Both the position numbers and the translations under genes were made by a program. A stretch of 7,206 nucleotides of DNA, taken from Phycisphaerae bacterium. Its GTDB lineage: Bacteria; Planctomycetota; Phycisphaerae; SM23-33. The stretch covers positions 1 to 7,206 of the forward strand of contig JAUWQU010000188.1 of NCBI GenBank assembly GCA_030610965.1. Direction: 5' to 3'. Below, in pieces: positions 1 to 6,523 of the stretch (position 1 is its first letter; every line of letters starts with the position of its first letter). The notes beneath the pieces are model-generated. The model saw only the letters and a program-made list of their open reading frames with translations, ran no database searches and was not told the origin of the DNA.

Positions 1-203
1 ATCCGACCGGTGTCCGGCGAATCCATCAGGCCCATCAGGTGCAGCAGCGTGCTCTTGCCGCACCCGCTTGGCCCCATCACCGCCAGAAACTCCCCGTGTC
101 GCACCGACAAACTCAGCCCGCGCAATACCTCCACCCGAGCCGGGCCCTTGCCATAACCCTTGCATACCTGTTCGGCCGTCAATATGTCGTTTGAATCGTT
201 CAT
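1..203 (-). CDS. ABC transporter ATP-binding protein, N-terminal part (LolD/MacB type), cut by window edge
   Basis: The reading frame from the ATG at 203 down to base 1 gives 67 residues and continues off the left edge. It has the usual start of an ABC ATPase: an aromatic A-loop-like region (CKGYG, residues 14-18), then VLRGLSLSV, then a perfect Walker A motif GPSGCGKST at residues 44-52, followed by LLHLMGLMDSPDTGR. This last stretch is typical of the LolD/MacB/FtsE branch, which energises MacB-type permeases by ATP hydrolysis at the cytoplasmic face. The permease gene lies upstream on the same strand (424-1665), so the two probably form one transporter. An in-frame ATG at 221 would add six residues (MDFRTR); neither start has a clear ribosome binding site, and 203 was chosen because the family usually starts close to the A-loop strand. 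The Walker B, signature and H-loop parts lie outside the window, so intactness cannot be judged. Confidence 0.9.
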   Translation of the reverse strand, partial: MNDSNDILTAEQVCKGYGKGPARVEVLRGLSLSVRHGEFLAVMGPSGCGKSTLLHLMGLMDSPDTGR

Positions 204-237
204 TCTTGTGCGGAAATCCATGTGGGAAAGGAAGGCA

Positions 238-305
238 ATTGCGGATTGCGGATTGCGGATGGTGGATTGATCGATTGCGGATTGCGGATTGCGGATTGCG
301 GATTT
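238..305. repeat. GCGGATT heptamer tandem repeat
   Basis: Three perfect ATTGCGG units run from 238 to 258. An imperfect stretch (259-273, containing GGTGGATTGATCG) follows, then four perfect units at 274-301 and a partial one to 305. The array lies in the spacer between the ABC permease and ATPase genes. Similar GCGGATT arrays are familiar from intergenic regions of planctomycete and other environmental genomes; this is recalled, not searched. No protein role is proposed, although the array is open in several frames. Confidence 0.9.
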
Positions 306-400
306 ACGCAATCGGCGCGCCTCACAAATGTCCTGATTGTTCGCACAGTCGCGGTCATGTGTCTTAACCTTCGAATGCCAAATGAACCTTCATGCGGGGG

Positions 401-425
401 AATCCGCAATCCCAAATCCGCAATC
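401..425. repeat. Inverted copies of the GCGGATT repeat at the permease stop codon
   Basis: AATCCGCAAT (401-410) and AATCCGCAATC (415-425) are reverse complements of the heptamer array at 238-305. The second copy overlaps the permease stop codon (TCA on the plus strand, 424-426), so on the coding strand the repeat begins inside TGATTGCGG. In a minus-strand transcript, GATTGCGGATT could pair with AATCCGCAATC of the larger array, closing a loop of roughly 100 bases upstream of the ATPase start. Pairing is possible by sequence; function is unknown. Confidence 0.8.
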
Positions 426-1665
426 ATTCGAGCGTCAGCGCCTCCACCACGTCCACGCGCATCGCCCGCCATGCTGGGTACAGGCCGCTGAGGACGGCCC
501 CGACGGCTGCGGCGGCTACGGCGATGCCCAGCCACTGCCAGGTTATGCTCACGGTCAGCAGCGGCTTGAGCGTCTCGATCAGCCAGGCCGCCAGGAAGCT
601 CAACCCTATTCCGATGGCCGTGCCGAAGCCCGTGAGCATCAGCGATTCGGCCAGGACCTGCCGCAGGATGAACGCGCTGGACGCGCCGAACGACTTCAAG
701 ATGGCGATCTCCCGCGTCCGCTGGAGGACCATCGTGTAAAGCGTGACCATGATGAAAAGGAACGCGATTATCAGGGCGATGACGTTGACGATGTCCACGT
801 AGACGAAGATGATGCCGAACTTCTCGAGCAGCATCCCCCGGTATCGCGTCAGTGGGATTACGTCATGGCCGATGGCCTGGTGTATCTTCCGCGCGGCCGG
901 GCCGATGTCCACGCCGGGCTTGAGCTTCAGCAGGATCATGGTGCACTTGGTCACGTCGCCGCTGCCGAAGAGGAACTGCGCGGTTCGCAGCGGCAGGAAG
1001 ATTCGCGTCATGGCTCCGACGGGGACGATGCCCACGATCTTCCAGTCGTGCCCGGCGGCGTGGACTTTCTGGCCTACGCTGAAGTTTCCGGCCCGGGCCA
1101 GGCGGGAGTCGATGACCAGTTCCAGCCCGTCGTGGTTCGGGTCGGCGAGGTCTGCCTGCGTCAGTTCCAGCACCAGATTGTCGGCAAGGTCGCCGGCATC
1201 GCCCGGTGCTTGGGCGGGGGCGCGCAGCTTGCGCGCGAGCCACGCGGCGAACCGTCCGTGGGGGCCGAAGCCCCGGCCTGCGGCGAGGGCCATCCCGCCG
1301 GGCAGCACGGCAAGGGCGCGGGGGCACACGCCCGCGGCCCGGTGGTCCTGTCCGGCCAGGCGGATCGGCCAGATGAACACAGGCACTGCCCGGGCGACGA
1401 TGTCGCCGTGGCGCTCGAGGATCACCTTGGCGTATTTGTCCGGCAGGGCGCTTCCGGACTTGTCGGCGGTGTTGTTGCCCCAGCCGCGAGGGGATACGAT
1501 CAGGTCGGCGTCGACGCTTTCGAGCCTCTCGGCCACCTCGAAAAGGCTTCCGCGGCTGAGCCCGCTGAGCGTGACGAGCATGCAGATTCCGATGCCGATT
1601 CCCAGCGCGCTGAGCACGCTTCGCAGCTTGTGGTGCAGCAGGTTGGCCAGCGGCAGGTTCGCCAT
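424..1665 (-). CDS. ABC transporter permease, MacB/FtsX family
   Basis: This gene encodes a 413-residue inner-membrane permease of the MacB/LolC/FtsX type, which couples cytoplasmic ATP hydrolysis to movement of a large periplasmic domain and export of lipoproteins, antibiotics or other envelope substrates. The topology fits: one N-terminal membrane helix (about residues 16-36), a MacB_PCD-like periplasmic domain (about 37-280), then three helices (about 284-314, 338-362 and 376-396). Conserved family motifs are RTREIAILKSFGAS (317-330), just after the second helix, and the terminal LYPAWRAMRVDVVEAL (395-410). Length is typical for the family. The ATG is preceded by GGGGA at a good distance, and only one base separates it from the HAD phosphatase stop (TGACATG), suggesting translational coupling. 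The substrate cannot be read from the sequence; a membrane-fusion partner may lie beyond the left edge. Confidence 0.93.
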   Translation of the reverse strand: MANLPLANLLHHKLRSVLSALGIGIGICMLVTLSGLSRGSLFEVAERLESVDADLIVSPRGWGNNTADKSGSALPDKYAKVILERHGDIVARAVPVFIWPIRLAGQDHRAAGVCPRALAVLPGGMALAAGRGFGPHGRFAAWLARKLRAPAQAPGDAGDLADNLVLELTQADLADPNHDGLELVIDSRLARAGNFSVGQKVHAAGHDWKIVGIVPVGAMTRIFLPLRTAQFLFGSGDVTKCTMILLKLKPGVDIGPAARKIHQAIGHDVIPLTRYRGMLLEKFGIIFVYVDIVNVIALIIAFLFIMVTLYTMVLQRTREIAILKSFGASSAFILRQVLAESLMLTGFGTAIGIGLSFLAAWLIETLKPLLTVSITWQWLGIAVAAAAVGAVLSGLYPAWRAMRVDVVEALTLE

Positions 1666-1666
1666 G

Positions 1667-2239
1667 TCATATCCCCAGCAGCGTGGGCAGTTGGCCCAGT
1701 TCGGTTATCACGTGTCGGGCGAGGTCGGCGAAGTCGCACTCTCCCGTGCGCGCCAGGAGGATTCCCACAGCCCCGGCGGCGTTGGCGGCCTGCATGTCGT
1801 AGCGGAAGTCGCCCACGCAGGCCGTGCGGGCCGGAGCGATGTTCAGTTGTCGGCACGCCCGCAGGATGCCGTCCGGCTCGGGCTTGATCGGCCCGTTCTC
1901 GCGGCTCCACGCGAGGTCGAATCTCAGGTCGAACCGTTCGAGCACCACGGCCATGGCTTCGGCGGCGCTGCGGGTCAGCAGGGCGGTCTTCAGGCCCGCG
2001 GCCCGGATTGCGTTCAGCGTTTCGACGGCCCCCGGATGCAGGGCGGCGGTGCTGGCGGCGAGCATCTCGTGGTCGATAAGCCGCTTGCGGCGCGGGGCCG
2101 CCTCGGCGGGGCCCATCGCGTCGAGGGCTTCAAGGATGCCCATCTCGGGCGATATGCCAAGCTCGCTCCGCAGGCGCGCGAAATCCAGCAGCGGCTCGAT
2201 AAGCGTGCCGTCCATGTCGAATATGACGCCCTGGTACAT
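1667..2239 (-). CDS. HAD-superfamily hydrolase (phosphoglycolate phosphatase-like)
   Basis: This 190-residue protein has all four HAD motifs in order: DxD nucleophile and acid in IFDMDGTL (D8, D10), motif II threonine in ALLTRSA (T89), motif III lysine in GPIKPEPDG (K119), and motif IV GDFRYD (D144, D148). The cap lies between motifs I and II and is helical (about residues 15-75), as in C1-cap Gph/pyrophosphatase-like phosphatases. It should remove phosphate from a small cytoplasmic metabolite; the substrate is unknown. The frame stays open upstream, but the region before 2239 encodes no HAD sequence, so the ATG placing DxD at residues 8-10 is preferred. Its ribosome binding site is poorly placed: AGGAGA lies 18 bases upstream, and a CTG five codons earlier would be better spaced. 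It is the first gene of the minus-strand operon and abuts the permease by one base. Why a soluble phosphatase is coupled to an exporter is not evident. Confidence 0.9.
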   Translation of the reverse strand: MYQGVIFDMDGTLIEPLLDFARLRSELGISPEMGILEALDAMGPAEAAPRRKRLIDHEMLAASTAALHPGAVETLNAIRAAGLKTALLTRSAAEAMAVVLERFDLRFDLAWSRENGPIKPEPDGILRACRQLNIAPARTACVGDFRYDMQAANAAGAVGILLARTGECDFADLARHVITELGQLPTLLGI

Positions 2240-2369
2240 CCTGTCCGTCAGCGGATATCTCCTGTCAGCATGTCGTTGCCGCCTACCGCCCGGCGTGTCA
2301 AAACCGCCGGCAAGGCCCGCGCCGCTGCCGATGCGGCATGGTATGATACGCAGAGGATACCGCAGAACC
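2240..2369. promoter_or_regulatory. Divergent intergenic control region
   Basis: This 130-base gap separates the minus-strand HAD/ABC operon from the plus-strand operon, so promoters in both directions should lie here. On the minus strand there is a perfect TTGACA at 2301-2296, but the hexamer 17 bases on (CAACGA) is a poor -10. On the plus strand, TGGTATGAT (2339-2347) resembles an extended -10 without a good -35. A small hairpin, TGCCG-ATG-CGGCA (2326-2338), sits just before it, and GTATGATAC (2341-2349) is near-palindromic and could be an operator. The location is well supported; the individual sites are weak. Confidence 0.45.
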
Positions 2370-4478
2370 ATGAACTTGCCAAACCGAACGTGTCGAAACC
2401 GTCGCATCCGCTTGGCCGCCGCCGTCGCGGTCGGCGTGCTCGCCGGCGTCGGGACAGCTTGCGCCCAGTCAATCTGGTGGGACCGCAACTGGCCGTACCG
2501 CAGGGCCGTGGACATCTCTCCGGCCAGGTCCGCGCCGGCTAGCCCGCGGGCGGCGCCCAAGGCGCGTACGGGCGGGCCGGAGATCGCCTGGGTGACCATT
2601 CCCACCGGCGGGCTGTGCCAACCCGACGGCAGCGACATTCGCGTGGCCACCGCCGGGCGCAACGCTGTGCCGTGCAGCGTGCTCATGGTCGGCCCGGGCG
2701 ACATGGCCAGGGTCGCCTTCGCCAGGCGCGGCGTCGTCAGGAGTTACTACGTCTACTTCGGCAACGACAAGCCGCCCTCGCCGCCGGCGCAGCTCGACAT
2801 CCGTCGCGGCGTGCTGATGGAGACCAGGCTCTACCGCGGCGGCGCCCCGGCTGCGCTGGCCCAGGCTCGCAAGGCCTTCGACAGCGCCCGGACGATGCTG
2901 GGCAGGGGTTTCATCGACAGGCTCTTTATCGGGCACAATCCCTTCGGCCCGCAGAACAGCCTTGCTACCCGCTATACGGCCTGGCTTTGGTGCCCGGCCG
3001 CCGGGACATACAAGTTCGCGTGCTCCAGCCAAGACGCCTCCTTCCTGCTTATCGACGGCAAGGAGATCATCGCCAACGGCGGGCGGCATTATCCGCAGCG
3101 CAACGTCAGCAAACGCGCCACGGTCAAGCTGACCGCCGGCACGCACAAGCTGACGCTCTACCACATCAACGTATCCGGCAATCCCATCGCGGTTACGGCC
3201 TGGCAGGCGCCGGGGGAGTTGCGGATCTGGCCGATCCCGGCCCACGCGTTCCTGCCTGTTACCGAGGCCAGGTGCGGACCGATGGCGCAGTACGGCAAGT
3301 CCGCCAGCGCCAGCTTCATGCCGGCCCACGGCGGCGAGACATTCACAGCCGGCACGTACTTCCAGCGATGGACATTCGAGGCCGAGTTGGTCGGCAACCC
3401 CGGCCGGGCGCCGGAGCTCAAGTGGGACTTTGGCGACGGTCAGACCGCCACGGCGGCGAAGGTCGAGCACGTGTACCTCACCCCAGGCCGCTACACGGTT
3501 GCGCTGACGGCCGGGACCGCTCGCGGCGAGCTTACGTACCGAAACCGCATCTACGTAAACCGGCCGTGGGACAAGACCACTTCGGCCAAGCTGGAACCCG
3601 CTGCCCGGTACGCTCAGATCGTCCAGGGCTATGACTTCGCCGCCCTCTCGGCTGAGGCCAACGCCCGCGCGGTTGTCATGCTTCACGGCGTCGCCGCGAC
3701 CGAAGCGATGCTCAAGGCGGGCGCGGCCTTGCTTGCCCGGGATTCCGTCCCGGCCGACGCTCTGGTCAGCGAGGCGATGCCGCTGATTGCCGCCGAGCTC
3801 GACTCGGCCGGGCGGGTCGAGGCGTACCTTCAGGCCGAAAAGCTGGCCAAGGCCGCCTCCGTTCGCGCCGCCATGGCCGTCCGGGCCGGGCGAGTGCTGC
3901 TGGAAGAGTTGGCCGACGCCAAGGGCGCGATGGCGACTTTCGACCGCGTCGTGCGCGACTACGGCGACGCCGGCGACTTAGTGGCAGTCCGGGCCGCGAA
4001 GGTCGGCGTCGGCGACGCGTGGCGGGCCCAGGGCGACCTCGACCAAGCCCGCAAGGCCTACGCCGCCGTGGGCTACGGGCCCAAAGTCAACCCGACCCGC
4101 GTCGAGATATCCAAAGGGGATTACGCCCGGCACGTCGAGCAATACATCCGCGAAAGGCAGTTCCAGGACGCCGATGATTACATCGAGGCCTGGGCCATGA
4201 ACATGCCCACCGACAAGCTCGAAGGCTACTGGTCCGTGCTGCTTGCTCGAAAGTGCATGGCGCAGAAGCACTACGCCGCCGCCGCGGGCGAGGCCGAGGT
4301 GCTGGTGAAGGTAAATCCGCGATCGAACTACGCGCCGGAGCTTCTGATGCTCGCGGCGGAGGCGTACCGCAAGCTCGGCAAGGCCGCCGAGGCCGCCGCC
4401 GCCCTCAAGCTGATCGTGGAGAAGTACCCCGAAAGCCCCCTGGCCGCCCAGGCCGCCAATGAGGGCAAGAAGCAATAG
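2370..4478 (+). CDS. Secreted multidomain protein: DUF2341-like, PA14-like, PKD and TPR-like repeats
   Basis: This 702-residue protein starts with a classic signal peptide: basic N-region (NRTCRNRRIR), hydrophobic core (about 15-28) and likely cleavage after ACA at residue 32. C31 lacks a proper lipobox, so a lipoprotein is less likely. Residues about 35-150 (WWDRNWPYRRAVDI to YYVYFGN) look like DUF2341. Residues about 180-285 form a PA14-like carbohydrate-binding-type fold (AAGTYKFACSSQDASFLLID, then a TAGTHKLTLYH strand). A PKD domain follows at about 330-397, with WDFGDG at 352-357 and HVYLTPGRYTVAL. Residues about 425-702 are Ala-rich helices ending in TPR-like units (NYAPELLMLAAEAYRKLGK). 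A role in the cell envelope, in binding or scaffolding, is inferred; no catalytic motif was seen. The chosen ATG gives the signal peptide and has AGAGGA 12 bases upstream; the longer upstream frame is not protein-like. It is first in an operon with the fusion gene and rpiB. Confidence 0.87.
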   Translation: MNLPNRTCRNRRIRLAAAVAVGVLAGVGTACAQSIWWDRNWPYRRAVDISPARSAPASPRAAPKARTGGPEIAWVTIPTGGLCQPDGSDIRVATAGRNAVPCSVLMVGPGDMARVAFARRGVVRSYYVYFGNDKPPSPPAQLDIRRGVLMETRLYRGGAPAALAQARKAFDSARTMLGRGFIDRLFIGHNPFGPQNSLATRYTAWLWCPAAGTYKFACSSQDASFLLIDGKEIIANGGRHYPQRNVSKRATVKLTAGTHKLTLYHINVSGNPIAVTAWQAPGELRIWPIPAHAFLPVTEARCGPMAQYGKSASASFMPAHGGETFTAGTYFQRWTFEAELVGNPGRAPELKWDFGDGQTATAAKVEHVYLTPGRYTVALTAGTARGELTYRNRIYVNRPWDKTTSAKLEPAARYAQIVQGYDFAALSAEANARAVVMLHGVAATEAMLKAGAALLARDSVPADALVSEAMPLIAAELDSAGRVEAYLQAEKLAKAASVRAAMAVRAGRVLLEELADAKGAMATFDRVVRDYGDAGDLVAVRAAKVGVGDAWRAQGDLDQARKAYAAVGYGPKVNPTRVEISKGDYARHVEQYIRERQFQDADDYIEAWAMNMPTDKLEGYWSVLLARKCMAQKHYAAAAGEAEVLVKVNPRSNYAPELLMLAAEAYRKLGKAAEAAAALKLIVEKYPESPLAAQAANEGKKQ

Positions 4479-4480
4479 TC

Positions 4481-4489
4481 AGGAAGGAG
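4481..4489 (+). promoter_or_regulatory. Strong ribosome binding site that fixes a TTG start
   Basis: AGGAAGGAG ends six bases before TTG at 4496. It lies in the 17-base gap after the stop codon of the upstream gene. The protein beginning MPTEVIKVDRG aligns well with the normal start of TsaC/YwlC proteins, and no ATG in that frame is better placed. Confidence 0.85.
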
Positions 4490-4495
4490 TCGGAT

Positions 4496-5620
4496 TTGCC
4501 GACGGAAGTTATCAAAGTCGATCGAGGCAGCGCGAGGGACGTCGCCGATGCCGCGCATCGAGGCACATTGGCCCTGAAGAAGGGCCGACTGGTCGGTTTC
4601 GCTACCGAAACGGTCTATGGCATCGCCGCCTTGGCAACCTGTGGAGAAGCCCTGGATCGCCTGCGCGAGTTGAAGGGCCGCCCGACCAAGCCGTTCAGCC
4701 TGCACCTGGGCCGCCCCGAGGACGTGCGACGCTATGTCCGCAGCCTGTCGGACGAGGCCGAGCTTATCATCAGCCGTGGCTGGCCCGGGCCGGTCACGCT
4801 CATTGTCCCGGCGGGCGGGGCACTTGCCGACAAGCGGCTGCGGCGGCGAAAGGGGCTTTACGAGCGGCTATGCTGTGAGGACATGATCGGCCTGCGCTGC
4901 CCCGACGAGCCGGTCGCCCAGGCCATGCTCTCGGGCGTGTCGCTGCCCGTTGTGGCGCCCAGCGCGAACCTCGCGGGCCGGGCCTCGCCCCGCCGGGCCG
5001 GGGAAGTCCTGGCCGACCTCGACGGCCAAATCGACCTTCTGATCGACAGCGGACATACTCGCTGCGGCGCCGACAGCACGATCGTTCGCTGCGACGAGTC
5101 CGGCTGGCAGATCCTTCGCGCCGGCGTCTACGACGAACCCGGCATCCGCCGGATGCTCTCGCGGACGTACCTCTTCGTCTGCACCGGAAACACCTGCCGC
5201 AGCCCGATGGCGGCGGGTCTGGCCCGGAAGGTCCTGGCCGAGCGGCTGGGCTGCAAGGTCGGCGACCTCGCCCGCAACGGCGCTAAAGTGCTTTCCGCGG
5301 GCACGTTTGCGCCCGATGGCATCCGCGCTGCCGCCACGGCCATAAGCGCCGGTCGGCTGATGGGCGTCGACATTTCCCGACATCGAAGTCGAAACTTGAC
5401 AAGGGAGTTGATAAAAGAAGCAGATGTGGTATTTTGCATGACGGATTCTCACGTATCCGAGGCCAGGCGTATCGCACCCGGCGAGGCCCACAAGATTCGC
5501 AGGCTGGACCCCCAAGGCGACGTGCCGGACCCGGTCGGAGGCGATCTTGACGTCTACGGCGCCGCGGGCGTGCGGATCGAAAAAGCATTACTGGCTGCAT
5601 TGGACAAGGGACCATTATGA
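4496..5620 (+). CDS. tsaC: Fusion: threonylcarbamoyl-AMP synthase (TsaC/YrdC) + low-molecular-weight protein phosphatase (YwlE-like)
   Basis: This 374-residue protein joins two enzymes. Residues about 10-215 are a YrdC/TsaC domain, which makes threonylcarbamoyl-AMP from threonine, bicarbonate and ATP for the t6A37 tRNA modification. Motifs are GFATETVYGIAA (34-45), LKGRPTKPFSLHL (59-71), PSANLAGRASP (155-165) and GADSTIV (191-197). The Sua5 C-terminal domain is absent. From residue 224 a low-molecular-weight phosphatase begins almost without linker: P-loop C229-TGNTC-R235-S, then FCMTDSH and the general-acid DPV motif (DVPDPVGG, D345). T233 matches the threonine that makes Bacillus YwlE specific for phosphoarginine; tyrosine phosphatases usually have Ile or Leu there. 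Arginine phosphatase activity is therefore an inference; tyrosine phosphatase or arsenate reductase activity remains possible. Start TTG is chosen from the AGGAAGGAG site six bases upstream. The stop overlaps the rpiB start (ATGA), indicating coupled translation. Confidence 0.92.
   Translation: MPTEVIKVDRGSARDVADAAHRGTLALKKGRLVGFATETVYGIAALATCGEALDRLRELKGRPTKPFSLHLGRPEDVRRYVRSLSDEAELIISRGWPGPVTLIVPAGGALADKRLRRRKGLYERLCCEDMIGLRCPDEPVAQAMLSGVSLPVVAPSANLAGRASPRRAGEVLADLDGQIDLLIDSGHTRCGADSTIVRCDESGWQILRAGVYDEPGIRRMLSRTYLFVCTGNTCRSPMAAGLARKVLAERLGCKVGDLARNGAKVLSAGTFAPDGIRAAATAISAGRLMGVDISRHRSRNLTRELIKEADVVFCMTDSHVSEARRIAPGEAHKIRRLDPQGDVPDPVGGDLDVYGAAGVRIEKALLAALDKGPL
5408..5435 (+). promoter_or_regulatory. 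Possible internal promoter in an AT-rich patch upstream of rpiB
   Basis: TTGATA (5408-5413), a 16-base spacer and TATTTT (5430-5435) resemble a sigma-70 promoter. They lie inside the phosphatase half of the fusion gene, about 180 bases before rpiB. A TTGACA also occurs at 5396-5401. By hand count, bases 5391-5440 are 38% GC, well below their surroundings. The same bases encode the conserved LIKEADVVFCM segment, so the resemblance may be chance. Confidence 0.25.
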
Positions 5621-6129
5621 GGATTGCACTAGCCGCCGATCATCGTGGACACGCCGTCAAGGAGAAGGTAGCCGTTCTGCTCAGCGAGCAGGGCCATGAG
5701 GTCATGGACATGGGCACCAACAGTTCGCGGAGTTGCGACTACCCGAACCTCGCCTTCCCTGCCGCCCGTTGCGTCGCGGACGGCAAGGCGGAGGTCGCCA
5801 TCCTCGTATGCGGCAGCGGGATCGGCATGACGATCTGCGCCAACAAGATTGTCGGCATCAGGGCGGCGCTTTGCCACGACGAGTTGACGGCTCAGATGTC
5901 CCGCAGGCACAACAACGCCAATATCCTCTGCCTGGCCAGCGACGTGCTCGGCGAGGAACTCATCCGCCGTATCGTCAGCAGTTGGCTGAGCACCCAGTTC
6001 GAGCCCGGCGGGCGCCACGAGCGTCGCGTTCGCAAGATCGCATGGATCGAGAAGGGCAAGGATCCCGCCACCTACAAAGACGAAAGCGGCCTGACCGCCG
6101 TCGATGACGCCGGCGGCGGCTCGGCGTGA
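5617..6129 (+). CDS. rpiB: Ribose-5-phosphate isomerase B (RpiB/LacAB family)
   Basis: This gene encodes a 170-residue cytoplasmic isomerase that interconverts ribose 5-phosphate and ribulose 5-phosphate in the pentose phosphate pathway. Family signatures are complete: ALAADHRGHAVKE at the N-terminus (H9), DYP (41-43) after the MGTNSS loop, the phosphate/substrate loop VCGSGIGMTICANK with catalytic cysteine C65, SRRHNNANILCL with active-site histidine H98, and GGRHERRVRKI near the C-terminus. E. coli RpiB is about 149 residues, so there is a C-terminal extension of roughly 20 residues ending in Gly/Ala (DDAGGGSA), probably disordered. The ATG overlaps the stop of the preceding fusion gene by four bases, and AAGGG lies six bases upstream. 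Placement directly after a TsaC and phosphatase pair matches ywlC-ywlE-ywlF of Firmicutes. Some RpiB relatives isomerise allose or galactose phosphates; the canonical cysteine and histidine favour ribose 5-phosphate. Confidence 0.96.
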   Translation: MRIALAADHRGHAVKEKVAVLLSEQGHEVMDMGTNSSRSCDYPNLAFPAARCVADGKAEVAILVCGSGIGMTICANKIVGIRAALCHDELTAQMSRRHNNANILCLASDVLGEELIRRIVSSWLSTQFEPGGRHERRVRKIAWIEKGKDPATYKDESGLTAVDDAGGGSA

Positions 6130-6135
6130 GGGACA

Positions 6136-6196
6136 CCCGGCCGCGCGCTGCAACGGCTCGGGACGCGGGTGAACATTCCGCCAGTTCCCGGCCGGG
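6136..6196 (+). terminator. Weak candidate transcription end structure after rpiB
   Basis: CCCGGCCG (6136-6143) is the reverse complement of CGGCCGGG (6189-6196), and the second arm lies in a perfect 10-base palindrome, CCCGGCCGGG (6187-6196). A GC-rich structure could form just after the rpiB stop. No T-run follows directly; the nearest is TTTTT at about 6296-6300, about 100 bases on and without its own clear stem. A Rho-dependent end or no terminator is equally possible. Confidence 0.2.
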
Positions 6197-6418
6197 ATGA
6201 ACCACGCATGACCATAGCTCACCGCAAAACGGGCGAAGAGGCAACGAAGACCGACAAGGCGAGCCAGAAACGTTCCTGACCCCTTGGATCCTCTCGTTTT
6301 TCACCTGGCAACGCCCGTGCAAGGCCCAAAACCCATCCATGTGAGCGCAAAAGTCACTCAAAACACATCTTATGGCTAACCAAAACCACTCCGCGAACAC
6401 CCAGTACAGCCCCAAACG

Positions 6419-6475
6419 ACCCTCCAAATCGCGCCAAAACCCCGCCAAGACCCCACCAAAAACCCTCCAAATCGC
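6419..6475. repeat. Direct repeat of 14 bases, ACCCTCCAAATCGC
   Basis: ACCCTCCAAATCGC occurs at 6419-6432 and again at 6462-6475, a 43-base step. The core CCTCCAAAT appears a third time at 6738-6746. The bases between the two copies are also rich in CCAAAACCCC-like words, so the stretch resembles a degenerate longer repeat. No function is apparent. Confidence 0.7.
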
Positions 6476-6523
6476 TCCGCCAGGCACCCAAACCACCTCT
6501 TGACCCCACTAAGACGCATCAGA

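Noticed and set aside
238..425. CRISPR array
   Set aside because: The repeat unit is 7 bases with no spacers, and there are no cas genes in the window.
200..535. Minus-strand frame through the heptamer array (SAIRNPQSI-type peptide)
   Set aside because: It is translation of the tandem repeat running into the permease end, a common false prediction around GCGGATT arrays.
337..1887. Long plus-strand open frame (516 codons) opposite the ABC permease and HAD genes
   Set aside because: It is antisense to two genes with full family motifs; its own translation is low-complexity and charged with no recognisable domain, as expected in GC-rich DNA.
2469..3686. Long minus-strand open frame (405 codons) opposite the PA14/PKD gene
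   Set aside because: The plus strand here has a signal peptide and clear domains; the antisense product shows no motif and has no ribosome binding site support.
4459..4878. Plus-strand 139-codon frame overlapping the TsaC domain
   Set aside because: It is out of frame with the clear TsaC motifs and has no features of its own.
6208..6279. Small plus-strand frame of 23 residues (MTIAHRKTGEEATKTDKASQ...) after rpiB
   Set aside because: Plausible composition, but no proper ribosome binding site and too short to judge without conservation.
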